Shown here: piece by piece, positions 44,001 to 54,353 of the stretch
Position numbering within the stretch: the first letter of the stretch is position 1
Layout of the letters: each line of letters begins with the position of its first letter
Assembly: GCA_018268465.1 (NCBI GenBank)
Contig: JAFDWN010000038.1
Coordinates: 1 to 55,286, forward strand
Length of the DNA: 55,286 nt
DNA from: Actinomycetota bacterium
GTDB lineage: Bacteria > Actinomycetota > Actinomycetes > Mycobacteriales > Mycobacteriaceae
Direction: 5' to 3'
The notes under the pieces: generated by a model
What the model was told of the DNA's origin: nothing
Databases searched by the model: none
What the model saw: only the letters and a program-made list of their open reading frames with translations
Position numbers and translations under genes: made by a program

Positions 44001-45106
44001 CGGTCCTCCTTGCGAGATGTGGATGTGGACGTCTGGTGTCCGGCGTCGTGCCTGCGGGCCCAGAACGGTGCGTCCGGCCAGCGGGATTCCTGCCGGTAGT
44101 GGATGCGCCGCTGCCGCTGGTCGTCGGCGAACTGGGCCGACGCGGCGGCGGCGTATCCGTGCAACGCCGAACGGCGGTGTGCGCTGCCGAGCGCTCTGGC
44201 GATCGCGATACCGTTCGACAGGGCGCGCTCGACCCCGCGGCCGGCCAGCGGATCGATCGTGGCGGCCGCGTCACCGATTGCGGCCCAATCGATCCCGCAG
44301 ACCTTCGGCAGCCGCGAGGTGCTGGCCGAGGCGACCCGGGTGGTGGACCCGACGGCGGTGAGCTCGGCGATCCTGGTATGCGTGACGGGTGCCGAGGGCA
44401 GCCGCGCCCGCCAGAGATCCTGCGGCGGCAGGCCGGACCGGGCGACGTGGGCGGCGTCGGTCAGGAACGCCGCGGTGTGGCGATCGCCGTCGATACGGGC
44501 CGAATACCACCAGCCGTCCGGGCACGACTCGATCAACGCGCGACGGTCCGAAGTGACCGGGCGTCCTGTCGCGACGATTCCGACGAGACGGTCCTCCATC
44601 GTGCGCCGCAGGCCGAGAGCCCGCGCCAGCCAGGCCGACCGTCCGGTGGCATCGAGGGCGAAATCGGCCTGCAGGCACCAAGGTTCGCCGTCGCGGGCGA
44701 AGCGCCAACCACCGGCGCGGCGGTGCCGCGCGTTCAACCGCACCCCCGTGTGAATGACGGCGCCGGCGCGCGTGGCGGCGGTCTGCAGGAAGCGGTCGAA
44801 CCGGTCACGGTCGACGTGCCAGCCGCTGCCGTAAGGGCTGAACGCGAAGTCGTTGGCGTGCGGTGTCGCCGAACCCCACACGACGATCATTCCCGGTGAG
44901 CCGACGTGGCCGTCGGCGGTGAACGGATCCCACAGGCCGAGGTGCCCCAGCGGCACGCGGATCTCCGGAGGCAGCGATTCGCCGCGCGTCGCCGGCGCAA
45001 TCGGTCGATGCAGGACGGCGACCCGCGCACCGGCGCGGGCCAGCGCGATGGCGGCGGCGCATCCGGCCGGTCCGGCACCGACGACGGCGACATCGACGTG
45101 GTCCAT
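43997..45106 (-). CDS. LodB-type FAD-dependent monooxygenase
   Basis: A 369-residue flavoprotein with the Rossmann motif VDVAVVGAGPAGCAAAIALA, a DALDATGRSAWLARA-like mid-motif (DFALDATGRSAWL) and IGDAAATIDPLAGRGVERALSNGIAIARAL at the FAD-ribityl site, resembling tryptophan-halogenase/PHBH-fold enzymes. It starts 10 bases after the LodA-type gene. LodB proteins are needed to build the cysteine tryptophylquinone cofactor of LodA-type oxidases, so a maturation role is the best inference. Confidence 0.8.
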   Translation of the reverse strand: MDHVDVAVVGAGPAGCAAAIALARAGARVAVLHRPIAPATRGESLPPEIRVPLGHLGLWDPFTADGHVGSPGMIVVWGSATPHANDFAFSPYGSGWHVDRDRFDRFLQTAATRAGAVIHTGVRLNARHRRAGGWRFARDGEPWCLQADFALDATGRSAWLARALGLRRTMEDRLVGIVATGRPVTSDRRALIESCPDGWWYSARIDGDRHTAAFLTDAAHVARSGLPPQDLWRARLPSAPVTHTRIAELTAVGSTTRVASASTSRLPKVCGIDWAAIGDAAATIDPLAGRGVERALSNGIAIARALGSAHRRSALHGYAAAASAQFADDQRQRRIHYRQESRWPDAPFWARRHDAGHQTSTSTSRKEDR

Positions 45107-45116
45107 GGCGGGTTCG

Positions 45117-46592
45117 TCAGTCGGCCGGTTCGGGGAGCAGGCGCTCGGCTTCGACGAACACGGGCCGCCCCGCGGGGCCGGGTCTCTCGACGACGACCCC
45201 CAAACGGTCCCAGCTGGCCACCATGCCGGCCGCGCCGGTGACGCCGCGCGCCCACGGGACCAATCGTCCGTCCACGTCGGTGGGGTCGCGGTGGACATGG
45301 TCGGGACGTTGTGAGGGCCACCAGCCCCGCCCGTTCTGCTGCCGGCAGGCGATGAAGTCGGCCTGCCACGGCAGGGCGCAGCCTTCGGTGACGGAGCCGG
45401 GCGCCAGCACGCCGGGATCGAGCCGATATGCCTCGCGGTAGCTGACCGGGTCGGCGAGCACCGAACTGGCCTCGATCCCCGGGAAGAAGGCGCCGCCGGA
45501 TCCGGCCTGCAGCGCCACCCGGTCCAGTGCGTCGGGCACCGGCTCGTCCGGGCCGGTCGCGCTTCCCCAGTCGCCGATGAATTCCCCTGCAGCCCAACGG
45601 GTGAGAATCTCGTACTGGGTCGCCGACGGCGGCAGGACGTTCTTTTCGGTGTCGTCGTTGAGCCTGGGCATCCGGCCCGAGGCGGCCGGGTCGCCCGGCT
45701 TGCGCAACGCCGAGAGCAGACGGTGCCGATCGTCGGCATCGCCGTCGGGGTCCGCCAGGCGCGCCCAGCGTGACGACGTCGGCCCCCACGCGCGGTGTTC
45801 ACGCACCGCCAGTTCAGTGACCCACGAGTACCCGTACGGGCGCGCCAGAATCGGGTACACGTCGCGGGTGAACGACGGCCGCGGTGGTATCCGGCGCCAT
45901 CCCCGCGCGACGGCCGCGTCGAGGGCCACGTCGTAGAGGGTGACGAAGTTCAGGATGGGCGGCGCGAAGTCGGGCGGGGCCACGATCACCCACGCGGGGA
46001 CCGCGTCGTGCTCGGTGCCGTCGGGGGTGTGCACGACGGCGGAGACCGGACCGTCGGACGTGTCATCCCACCAGTTGTCGTTGTTGGCGAAGTGCTCGAT
46101 GCCGGTCTGCGGTTCGGACCCGGCTCTGCCCGAACCGCCCGCGACGCAGAGGCGACCGTCGCTGTCGATGACGATCTCGCCGAGTGGGACGGAGGTGTTC
46201 CTGAACCGGCCGCCGCCGAGGCGGGCGGTGCCGCCCGGACCCGACACCGACCGTGGGCCGGGATCGATGACCAGCCGTTCCCGATCGGTCTCCTCAGGGT
46301 TGCGCAACGCGCCAAGGAAGCCGGCCGATGCCGCCTTCCGGTTCACCAGGTGGACAGTCCATGTGATATCGGCTGCGCCCGCGCCGGTCTCGCGCGCCGC
46401 CACCAGCGTGCCGTCGGCGTCGCGCTGACATTCGTAGACGCGGAAACGCGCCGCCTGGCGTAGCAGTGCGCCGTGTTCGTCGCGGTATCGGGCCGGGCCC
46501 GGTTCGCCCGGTTCGGGCCCGATGAACCACGTGGGGCTCGACCCGACACGCGCGATGCCGATCGCGGGGTGGATCTCGAATCGGGTGGTCAT
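45117..46592 (-). CDS. LodA/GoxA-type CTQ-dependent amino acid oxidase
   Basis: A 491-residue protein of the LodA family of quinoprotein amino acid oxidases, which release H2O2. FEIHPAIGIARVGSSPTWFIGPE is the N-terminal family motif, PPPFAPPI-like and FTRDVYPILARPYGYSWVT match the centre, and PWQADFIAC (Cys416) with GRGWWPSQRP (Trp424/425) are the likely source of the cysteine tryptophylquinone. It is much shorter than LodA (about 700 residues). The ATG at 46592 starts just before the family motif. No signal peptide. Substrate unknown. Confidence 0.8.
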   Translation of the reverse strand: MTTRFEIHPAIGIARVGSSPTWFIGPEPGEPGPARYRDEHGALLRQAARFRVYECQRDADGTLVAARETGAGAADITWTVHLVNRKAASAGFLGALRNPEETDRERLVIDPGPRSVSGPGGTARLGGGRFRNTSVPLGEIVIDSDGRLCVAGGSGRAGSEPQTGIEHFANNDNWWDDTSDGPVSAVVHTPDGTEHDAVPAWVIVAPPDFAPPILNFVTLYDVALDAAVARGWRRIPPRPSFTRDVYPILARPYGYSWVTELAVREHRAWGPTSSRWARLADPDGDADDRHRLLSALRKPGDPAASGRMPRLNDDTEKNVLPPSATQYEILTRWAAGEFIGDWGSATGPDEPVPDALDRVALQAGSGGAFFPGIEASSVLADPVSYREAYRLDPGVLAPGSVTEGCALPWQADFIACRQQNGRGWWPSQRPDHVHRDPTDVDGRLVPWARGVTGAAGMVASWDRLGVVVERPGPAGRPVFVEAERLLPEPAD

Positions 46593-46611
46593 GACGTCAG
46601 TCGACGACGGG

Positions 46612-47757
46612 TCACCAGTACATGAGGGTGACGGTGCCGCGGGCGCCCTTGTAGACCACCCGAAGTCGGACGTGGTAGGTCCGGCCCGGCCGCAGCCGGT
46701 AGGTGATGCTCGCGGTGCGATCACCGCCGCTGTCGTCGTCGCCGGCCAGGAACCGTGCCTCCCCGTCGACGTCCTCGAACAGGGTGAGCAGGGTGTCCGT
46801 GGCGCCGAAGGTGCCGATGGTGTAGCTCCCCGTATTGTCGACGGTGAGCTGGTAATCGATCTGCTCCCCGCCGGAGACGTCCACGGTGACCGGTTCGTTG
46901 ATCCGCAGTGTGGGCTCCGACCCGCTGTCGCCGGTCGCGGGGTACCAGGTCCTGGCCCAGGTCAGGTCGAGCGCCGACAGCGTGCCAGGGGGGAAGATCC
47001 CGTTGCGGTACGCGGCGGGTGCGTCGATGAGCCCGGCGGGAAACTGGTATTCCATGATGGAGTCGGGATCCCAGTTCGAGCCGGTGTAGTCGGATTTGTC
47101 GAGTTTGCGTAACACGTTGTGGTACGTGGTTTCGCGGGGCCAGTTGTTCGGAGGACCGCCGAGGTGCTGGTAGACCGCGGCCTCGTTCCAGACGATTCCG
47201 GCGAACGGGTTCTGGTGCTCGTGGGGCATCCCCAGGGTGTGGCCGATCTCGTGGACGGCGGTGGTCAGGCCGTAGGCGTCGCGATCGAGTCGCCAGCCGA
47301 AGCTCATCGTCCGCTCGTTCAGCGGACGGTCGAGGATGTCGCGGCCGAGGTAGGACCACGACCCGTCGCCCAGGAGGTAGCCGATGCGGATCTCGGCCTC
47401 GCGGGTGTCGGTCACCTCCGCGAACTGGACGCCGATCGGGACCTCCTGCCAGACCTGAAAGGCCTTGCGTATCACTGCGGCCTGCTCCTGGGGCACCGCC
47501 CACGGTCCGGTCGCGAAGAACGCGTAGTGCAGGATCGTGCGGTTCACCCACTTTCGCTTCGTCGCGATGATGGCGCGTTCCCGATCGGAGTTGACGGCGA
47601 CGCCGGGTGGCAGCGCGACTTCGGGTGCGGGCGGCGCCGAGCAGTAGTGCAGCGGCGCGGCCTCGACGTACTCGTCGCCGCCGTCTCCGTTGGCCGTCTT
47701 GCCCGCCGCGGCGGGTTTCGCCGCTGCCGTCGGTTTGCCGGGAGCCTTGGTGGTCAT
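46612..47757 (-). CDS. astacin-like metzincin protease with PPC domain
   Basis: A 381-residue predicted zinc endopeptidase. An Ala/Lys/Pro-rich N-terminus without a signal peptide precedes the catalytic domain (about 70-275) with HEIGHTLGMPHEHQ (His169, His173, His179) and the Met-turn SIMEY (Met235), the metzincin pattern of astacins. The last ~95 residues (VTVDVSGGEQIDYQLTV to VTLMYW) form a PPC-type beta domain. The ATG at 47757 has GAGGGGG eight bases upstream. First gene of the operon containing the LodA-type oxidase, 19 bases away. Confidence 0.86.
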   Translation of the reverse strand: MTTKAPGKPTAAAKPAAAGKTANGDGGDEYVEAAPLHYCSAPPAPEVALPPGVAVNSDRERAIIATKRKWVNRTILHYAFFATGPWAVPQEQAAVIRKAFQVWQEVPIGVQFAEVTDTREAEIRIGYLLGDGSWSYLGRDILDRPLNERTMSFGWRLDRDAYGLTTAVHEIGHTLGMPHEHQNPFAGIVWNEAAVYQHLGGPPNNWPRETTYHNVLRKLDKSDYTGSNWDPDSIMEYQFPAGLIDAPAAYRNGIFPPGTLSALDLTWARTWYPATGDSGSEPTLRINEPVTVDVSGGEQIDYQLTVDNTGSYTIGTFGATDTLLTLFEDVDGEARFLAGDDDSGGDRTASITYRLRPGRTYHVRLRVVYKGARGTVTLMYW

Positions 47758-47970
47758 TGCATTACCCCCTCGTGTCGAGTCGGCGGACATGCGCCGTGTT
47801 CTCGACGCTAGATCGCGGGGGGCCGGCGCACCCGAGTACCGCACTACCCGATTGCGGCGGCGGGGCTGGACGGGCCGGTGAGTGCCACATCTCCGACCGG
47901 GCACGCCCGGCCGGAGACGAGTAGGTCGCTACTCACGACGGTGCTCGTGGCGCCCGCCACACTGGGACGG

Positions 47971-48885
47971 GTGAACCCGCCGACACCGCACCCGGGCCCG
48001 CCCGACAGTGCGCGGGTGTCCGGCACACCGCTGCCTGTCATCGGCACTGTTACCACGATCGCGGCCACGGTCGACGCGATCGATGCGATCATCGCGTGGT
48101 CGATCGCCAACGCGAGCAGACTGGGCTACTTCGCGGCCTTGTACAAGCGGATCACCCTGGCCGTCGGTGCGGCGGTGTCCGACGGCGTGTTCGACGACGG
48201 CCCGCGCATGGAGCGGTTCGACGTCGCGTTCGCCGGGCGGTACTTCGCCGCACTCAACGGCTACTTTCACCCGGGCCGCTTCCCGCCTGCTCCGCAGTCC
48301 TGGCTGGTCGCGTTCGACGCGGCAGTGCGGCACGACCCGATTGTCCTGCAGCACATGCTGTCCGGCATCAACGCGCACATCGACCTCGACCTCGGCATCG
48401 CGTCCCATGAGGTCGCCCCCGGCGCACGCCTGCACACGCTGCACGGTGACTTCGACCGGATCAACGCGGTGCTGGCCGGCCAGGTCAACGCCACCCTCGA
48501 CGGCATCCACGAGATCTCACCCGCCCTGGCCGACCTGTACACCGTCCTGGCGCAGAGCGAGACGTTCCTGATCGACGTCGCCGTAAGGAATCTGCGCGAC
48601 AGTGCGTGGCGCTTCGCGACCGTGCTGGCCGCCACCCCGCGGTTCAGCCACGGCGTGTGGATCTGGGCCCGCGACCGGCACGTCGCGGCACAGGCGGAGG
48701 CGATCTATCGACCGCCGAGCCTGGCCGGTGTCATCGACGAGGTGATCGCCGAGATTGCCGCGCGCGAGAGCCGCGACGTGGTCGCCAACATCCGCATCCT
48801 CGACCGGATCGCCGCGCGCCCCGCGCCGATCATGACCACATTGCGCACCACGGGCGGCCATCCGTCGGGCGCCGGCATGCGATAG
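47971..48885 (+). CDS. DUF5995 family protein
   Basis: A 304-residue mainly helical protein. RMERFDVAFAGRYFAALNGYFHPGRFPP, HDPIVLQHMLSGINAHIDLDLGIAS and ISPALADLYTVLAQSE match DUF5995, a family of unknown function found in actinobacteria and other bacteria; the INAHIDLDLG segment is its most conserved part. Start uncertain: GTG at 47971 or 47878 in the same frame. Divergent from the metzincin operon and convergent with upp. Confidence 0.75.
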   Translation: MNPPTPHPGPPDSARVSGTPLPVIGTVTTIAATVDAIDAIIAWSIANASRLGYFAALYKRITLAVGAAVSDGVFDDGPRMERFDVAFAGRYFAALNGYFHPGRFPPAPQSWLVAFDAAVRHDPIVLQHMLSGINAHIDLDLGIASHEVAPGARLHTLHGDFDRINAVLAGQVNATLDGIHEISPALADLYTVLAQSETFLIDVAVRNLRDSAWRFATVLAATPRFSHGVWIWARDRHVAAQAEAIYRPPSLAGVIDEVIAEIAARESRDVVANIRILDRIAARPAPIMTTLRTTGGHPSGAGMR

Positions 48886-48894
48886 CGCATCGCC
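48874..48894. terminator. hairpin between convergent DUF5995 and upp genes
   Basis: GGC-ATGCG and CGCAT-GCC arms with one bulged base and a 4-base loop, overlapping the DUF5995 stop codon and lying just before the convergent upp stop at 48908. Confidence 0.42.
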
Positions 48895-48907
48895 GAGGAG
48901 CGGCGCC

Positions 48908-49537
48908 CTACTTGGTTCCGAAGATGCGGTCTCCCGCGTCGCCGAGTCCGGGCACGATGTACCCGTGCGCGTCGAGTTCCCGGTCGATCGCGGCGGTGTA
49001 GATCGGCACGTCGGGGTGCGCGTCCTGCATCGCGGCGACACCTTCGGGGCAGGTCAGCAGGCACACGAACTTGACGGACTTCGGTGCGCATTCTTTGAGC
49101 CGGTCCACGGCGGCCACGGCCGAGTTGCCGGTGGCCAGCATCGGATCCACCACGACCACGTCGCGTTCATGCAGATCACCCGGCATCTTGAAGTAGTACT
49201 CAACGGCCACAAGGGTTTTGGGGTCACGATAGAGTCCGATATGCCCGACGCGCGCGCCGGGCACCACCGAGAGCATGCCGTCCAGGATGCCCGTTCCCGC
49301 ACGCAGGATGGAGACGAACACCAGCTTCTTGCCGTCGATGACACGGCCGGTGGTGTGTTCCAGCGGTGTGTCGATCTCGATCTCGTGCATCGGGATGTCC
49401 CGGAGCACCTCGTAGGCCATCAGCGCCGAGATTTCGTTGACGAGGCGGCGGAAGCTGTTGGTCGACGCCTCTTTTCGCCGCATCAGCGTCAGCTTGTGCT
49501 GCACCAGTGGATGTTCGACCAGGTGTACGTTTCCCAT
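48908..49537 (-). CDS. upp: uracil phosphoribosyltransferase (URC operon)
   Basis: A 209-residue uracil phosphoribosyltransferase converting uracil and PRPP to [17 protein letters not shown] is the N-terminal signature, [14 protein letters not shown] and [19 protein letters not shown] the PRPP site, and [18 protein letters not shown] the uracil-binding C-terminus. Third gene of an operon with URC4- and URC1-type genes, where such an enzyme (URC6-like) takes part in uracil breakdown instead of, or as well as, salvage. Confidence 0.93.
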   Translation of the reverse strand: MGNVHLVEHPLVQHKLTLMRRKEASTNSFRRLVNEISALMAYEVLRDIPMHEIEIDTPLEHTTGRVIDGKKLVFVSILRAGTGILDGMLSVVPGARVGHIGLYRDPKTLVAVEYYFKMPGDLHERDVVVVDPMLATGNSAVAAVDRLKECAPKSVKFVCLLTCPEGVAAMQDAHPDVPIYTAAIDRELDAHGYIVPGLGDAGDRIFGTK

Positions 49538-49545
49538 GGATTCCC

Positions 49546-50798
49546 TCAGAAGACCGTGCCGTCGCTGTGGATGGTCAACGGCGGCAGGCCGCCGCGCAAC
49601 TCCTGCGCGGTGGCGCGGCCGGCGGCCCAGGTTCCGCCCTCGAGCACGCACGCCAGCGGCATCGTGTCGGCGTCGACGCCCAGTTCGGCCCTGATGAGCG
49701 GGGCGAGTTCGTCGAGCAGAGCCACGGTCAACGCGCGCCACTCCACGATCATCTCGTCGTCCACCGCCCACACGTGAGCGGACATCGCGGGGTCGCGCAC
49801 CCGCAGGATTCCGGTGTCGAGCAGCAGACCGCCGTTGCGGTATTCGGGCAGGGCGGTGAGTCCGTCGCGGCCCACGACCCGTACCCCGGCCCATTCGAAC
49901 GGTTCGAGCAGTGAGTAGCTCAGCCACTGCGAGAGTTTGTGGAAGGGCATCCAACCCGCCGTCAGGCCCGGACCTGAGACGGCCGGATGCCGCCAGCAGT
50001 CGCCGAGCGGCAGGCCGCCGATGGCGTTGGCCGCGGGCCAGATGGCCGACATCGAACTGAGTAACTGCGACAGGATATCCTGCGCGGCAATGGTTTCGGT
50101 GTGCGCGCACAGTGCGTCGAACAGTCCGCCCGGCCGGGCGTCGTGACCGAACACCTCGGGCTGCTCGGTCAGGACATCGGCGAGCCGGTGCAGCACCCGC
50201 ACGCGGCCGTCGAGGCCGACCAGCGGAGCCGACGGGCCGGCCTGGAACGCCTGGGCCAGGGTGGCGGCGTCGAGCCGACGCAGGCCGACGGCGTCGACTT
50301 GGAGCGGATGGTCGATGTCGCCGGAGAAGAGGCCGCCGACGAAGGCGTGCCAACTCGCCACCCCGAGGCCCTCCGAACGGGCGAAGCGCAGTCCGGTGCC
50401 GGGTTCGTCGAAATGCCAGTCGGGACCCGCGCCCGCGTCGAGCAGCACGCTGACCACCGCCAGGTCGATCGTCACGCGGGCACGGTCCCGCACGCTCGCC
50501 GACACCAGCCGGGCGTCGAGGTCGGCGGTGCGGTCCACACCGCCGGCCTCGAAGTGACGCCAGCGACTGTGGTAGGGGATGGCGAGGTCGGGATACCGGG
50601 ACCGGGTGACCGCGGCCACGGTGGCTGCCGCGGCAGGCAGGGCGGCATCGTGCACGCTGAACCACGGTGAGGCGCCGGCGCGGGCCCGGTCCAGCAGCTG
50701 GCGCGCCCGCTCGCGCACCGCCGCGGTGTCCCGCAGCGCGGCGGCAGCGCCGTCTGGCCGTTCGGTGTCGGGTAGGGAAGTCATGCCGGCCGGGCTCA

Positions 50799-50799
<1 letters not shown>
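49546..50799 (-). CDS. URC4/DUF1688 uracil catabolism protein
   Basis: A 417-residue DUF1688 protein, the family of yeast URC4 and bacterial equivalents needed for uracil use as nitrogen source. [55 protein letters not shown] and [16 protein letters not shown] are the conserved blocks. Its chemistry is not established. The ATG shares one base with the upstream stop (TGATG) and upp follows after eight bases. Confidence 0.88.
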
Positions 50800-52076
<1,277 letters not shown>

Positions 52077-52344
52077 GGTCCTTCCTCACTGGAGACTGCC
52101 CCGTGACGCGGCACCGCGGTCATCGGAAGGCGCCAGCATAACGACTCGGTGGATTCGACGCCGGGTCTCGACGCGCGCCGGGCCCCCGTGCCGCTCGTGG
52201 CGTGCCGGTGACCTGCGAACGTTGGCCCGACCAGGCATGAACCCAGCGTAGGAGTTTCGTGGGGGTTCGGCACCATCGCACCGCGAGCCCGTCGATCTCG
52301 ACGTGCCGCGGCTCGGATGTGCGCCGATGGCGATAATGGCCGGC

Positions 52345-53082
52345 ATGAGTCAGGTGGTCGTGGTCACAGGAGCCGGCAGCGGATTGGGTCGCGAGACCGC
52401 ACGTGAATTCTTGGGCAGGGGCCATCGCGTGGTTCTCGCCGGGCGCCGCCGCGAAACCCTCGTGCAGGCCGCCGGCGAGCATCCGCAGGCGCTGGTCGTA
52501 CCCACCGACGTCACCGACCCGTCGTCGGTGGAGGCATTGTTCGCCGAGACGGTCCGGGTGTTCGGGCGGGTCGACGTCCTCTTCAACAACGCCGGGGTGT
52601 TCGGCCCGTCCGCGTCCGTCGCCGAGCTGTCCGACGACGGATGGCGCACGACCTGGCAGACCAACGTCGACGGCTCGGTCTTCTGTGCCAGGGCGGCGGT
52701 GAAGGTCATGTTGGCCCAGACCCCACGCGGCGGGCGGATCATCAACAACGGATCCATCTCGGCGCACCGGCCCCGGCCGAACAGTCTGGCCTACACCGTC
52801 ACCAAACACGCCATCAGCGGGTTGACCGCCTCGATGGCGCTGGATCTGCGCGATCTGGACGTCGCGGTCACGCAGATCGACATCGGCAACGCCGCCACCG
52901 CGATGACCGCGAACATCGGAGTCGAGGCACTGCAGGCCAACGGAACCCGGATGGCCGAACCCACCATGGACGCCGCCCATGTCGCCCGGACGGTGGCGCA
53001 CATCGCCGAACTCCCGCTCGACGTGGCGGTGCCGACGATCACCGTGATGGCCAGGGCGATGCCCTACGTCGGCCGCGGATAG
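52345..53082 (+). CDS. SDR family oxidoreductase
   Basis: A 245-residue classical short-chain dehydrogenase: VVTGAGSGLGRETA cofactor motif, LFNNAGVFGP, catalytic Ser in the NGSISAHRP strand and Tyr/Lys in YTVTKHAISGL. Several in-frame ATGs lie close together (52327, 52336, 52345); I take 52345 because it directly precedes the first strand. The substrate is unknown. The ~270 bases upstream show no gene. Confidence 0.87.
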   Translation: MSQVVVVTGAGSGLGRETAREFLGRGHRVVLAGRRRETLVQAAGEHPQALVVPTDVTDPSSVEALFAETVRVFGRVDVLFNNAGVFGPSASVAELSDDGWRTTWQTNVDGSVFCARAAVKVMLAQTPRGGRIINNGSISAHRPRPNSLAYTVTKHAISGLTASMALDLRDLDVAVTQIDIGNAATAMTANIGVEALQANGTRMAEPTMDAAHVARTVAHIAELPLDVAVPTITVMARAMPYVGRG

Positions 53083-53164
53083 TCCGCCGCGCTCGAAGCG
53101 CGAAATCGCGCGCGCACCCATACGCTGGACGTACGGTGCGGCGAGCCGAACGGAGGAACATCGT

Positions 53165-54331
53165 TTGAAGGCGGTCATCATCGGCGCGGGCATGGGCGGT
53201 ATGAGCGCCGCTATCGCGTTGCGGCAGATCGGGATTGACACAGAGGTCTACGAACGGGTCACCGAGAACAAACCGGTGGGCGCCGCGATCTCGGTGTGGT
53301 CAAACGGGGTGAAATGCCTGAACTACCTCGGCCTGGAAGAGAAGACCGCCGAACTCGGCGGCATCGTCGAGACGATGAGCTACCTCGACGCCCGCAGCGG
53401 AGAAACGATGTGCCGGTTCTCGTTACAGCCGCTCATCGACGAGGTCGGCCAACGGCCGTATCCCATCGCCCGCGCCGAATTGCAGCTGATGCTCATGGAG
53501 GCCTACGGCGTCGACGAGATCAACTTCGGGATGAAGATGATCTCGGTGCAGGACGGTCCCGACCTGGCGACGGCGACCTTCGCCGACGGATCCACCGTCA
53601 CCGCTGACGTCATCATCGGTGCGGACGGGGCCAGTTCGATCACCCGCGAGTACATCCTCGGCGGCCCCGTGACACGGCGCTACGCCGGCTATGTGAACTT
53701 CAACGGACTCGTCGATGTCGACGACGCGATCGGTCCTGCCACCGAGTGGACCACGTATGTGGGTGAGGGGAAACGGGTTTCGGTGATGCCCGTCGCCGGC
53801 GGCCGGTTCTACTTCTTCTTCGACGTGGTGGAGCCGCAGGGCGAGCCGTACGAAAAGGGAAGTGCGCGCGAGGTGCTGCGCAGCCATTTCGCGGACTGGG
53901 CGCCCGGAGTGCAAGCGCTCATCGATCGTCTCGACCCGATGACCACCAACCGGGTCGAGATCCTCGACCTCGATCCGTTCCACACCTGGGTCAAGGGTCG
54001 CGTCGCGGTCCTCGGCGACGCCGCCCACAACACCACGCCCGACATCGGCCAGGGCGGCTGTTCTGCGATGGAAGACGCCGTGGCGCTGCAGTGGGCGTTC
54101 AAGGATCACCCCGACGACGTGGCCGCCGCGTTGGCCGCATACCAGTCCAGCCGTGCCGAGCGGGCGGGCGACCTGGTGCTGCGGGCCCGCAAACGGTGCG
54201 ACGTCACGCATGCCAAGGATCCGCAGACCACGGCCGCCTGGTATGAGGAACTTCGAAAGGAAGACGGTTCCAACGTTATTCGCGGGATCGTCGGCAACAT
54301 CATGGGCGGGCCGCTGACGCCCGTGAGCTGA
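53165..54331 (+). CDS. hpxO: FAD-dependent urate hydroxylase, HpxO type
   Basis: A 388-residue flavin monooxygenase. GAGMGGMSAAIALRQIG is the FAD motif, GADGASS the conserved mid-motif and VLGDAAHNTTPDIGQGGCSAMEDAV the ribityl-binding motif. Arg204 and Tyr216 fall at the same residue numbers as the catalytic pair of Klebsiella HpxO, which hydroxylates urate to 5-hydroxyisourate. The TTG at 53165 is the start: GGAGGA lies seven bases upstream and the protein begins directly with the FAD strand. It suggests purine ring degradation, although other purine genes are not next to it. Confidence 0.85.
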   Translation: MKAVIIGAGMGGMSAAIALRQIGIDTEVYERVTENKPVGAAISVWSNGVKCLNYLGLEEKTAELGGIVETMSYLDARSGETMCRFSLQPLIDEVGQRPYPIARAELQLMLMEAYGVDEINFGMKMISVQDGPDLATATFADGSTVTADVIIGADGASSITREYILGGPVTRRYAGYVNFNGLVDVDDAIGPATEWTTYVGEGKRVSVMPVAGGRFYFFFDVVEPQGEPYEKGSAREVLRSHFADWAPGVQALIDRLDPMTTNRVEILDLDPFHTWVKGRVAVLGDAAHNTTPDIGQGGCSAMEDAVALQWAFKDHPDDVAAALAAYQSSRAERAGDLVLRARKRCDVTHAKDPQTTAAWYEELRKEDGSNVIRGIVGNIMGGPLTPVS

Positions 54332-54352
54332 CCGGCCGTCGGGTTCGGCCGG
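54332..54352. terminator. strong hairpin between convergent hpxO and DODA genes
   Basis: Perfect 7-bp arms CCGGCCG and CGGCCGG with a 7-base loop, extended by TGA/TCA pairing with one bulge. It lies directly after the hpxO stop and just before the convergent stop at 54354. Confidence 0.6.
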
Positions 54353-54353
54353 C

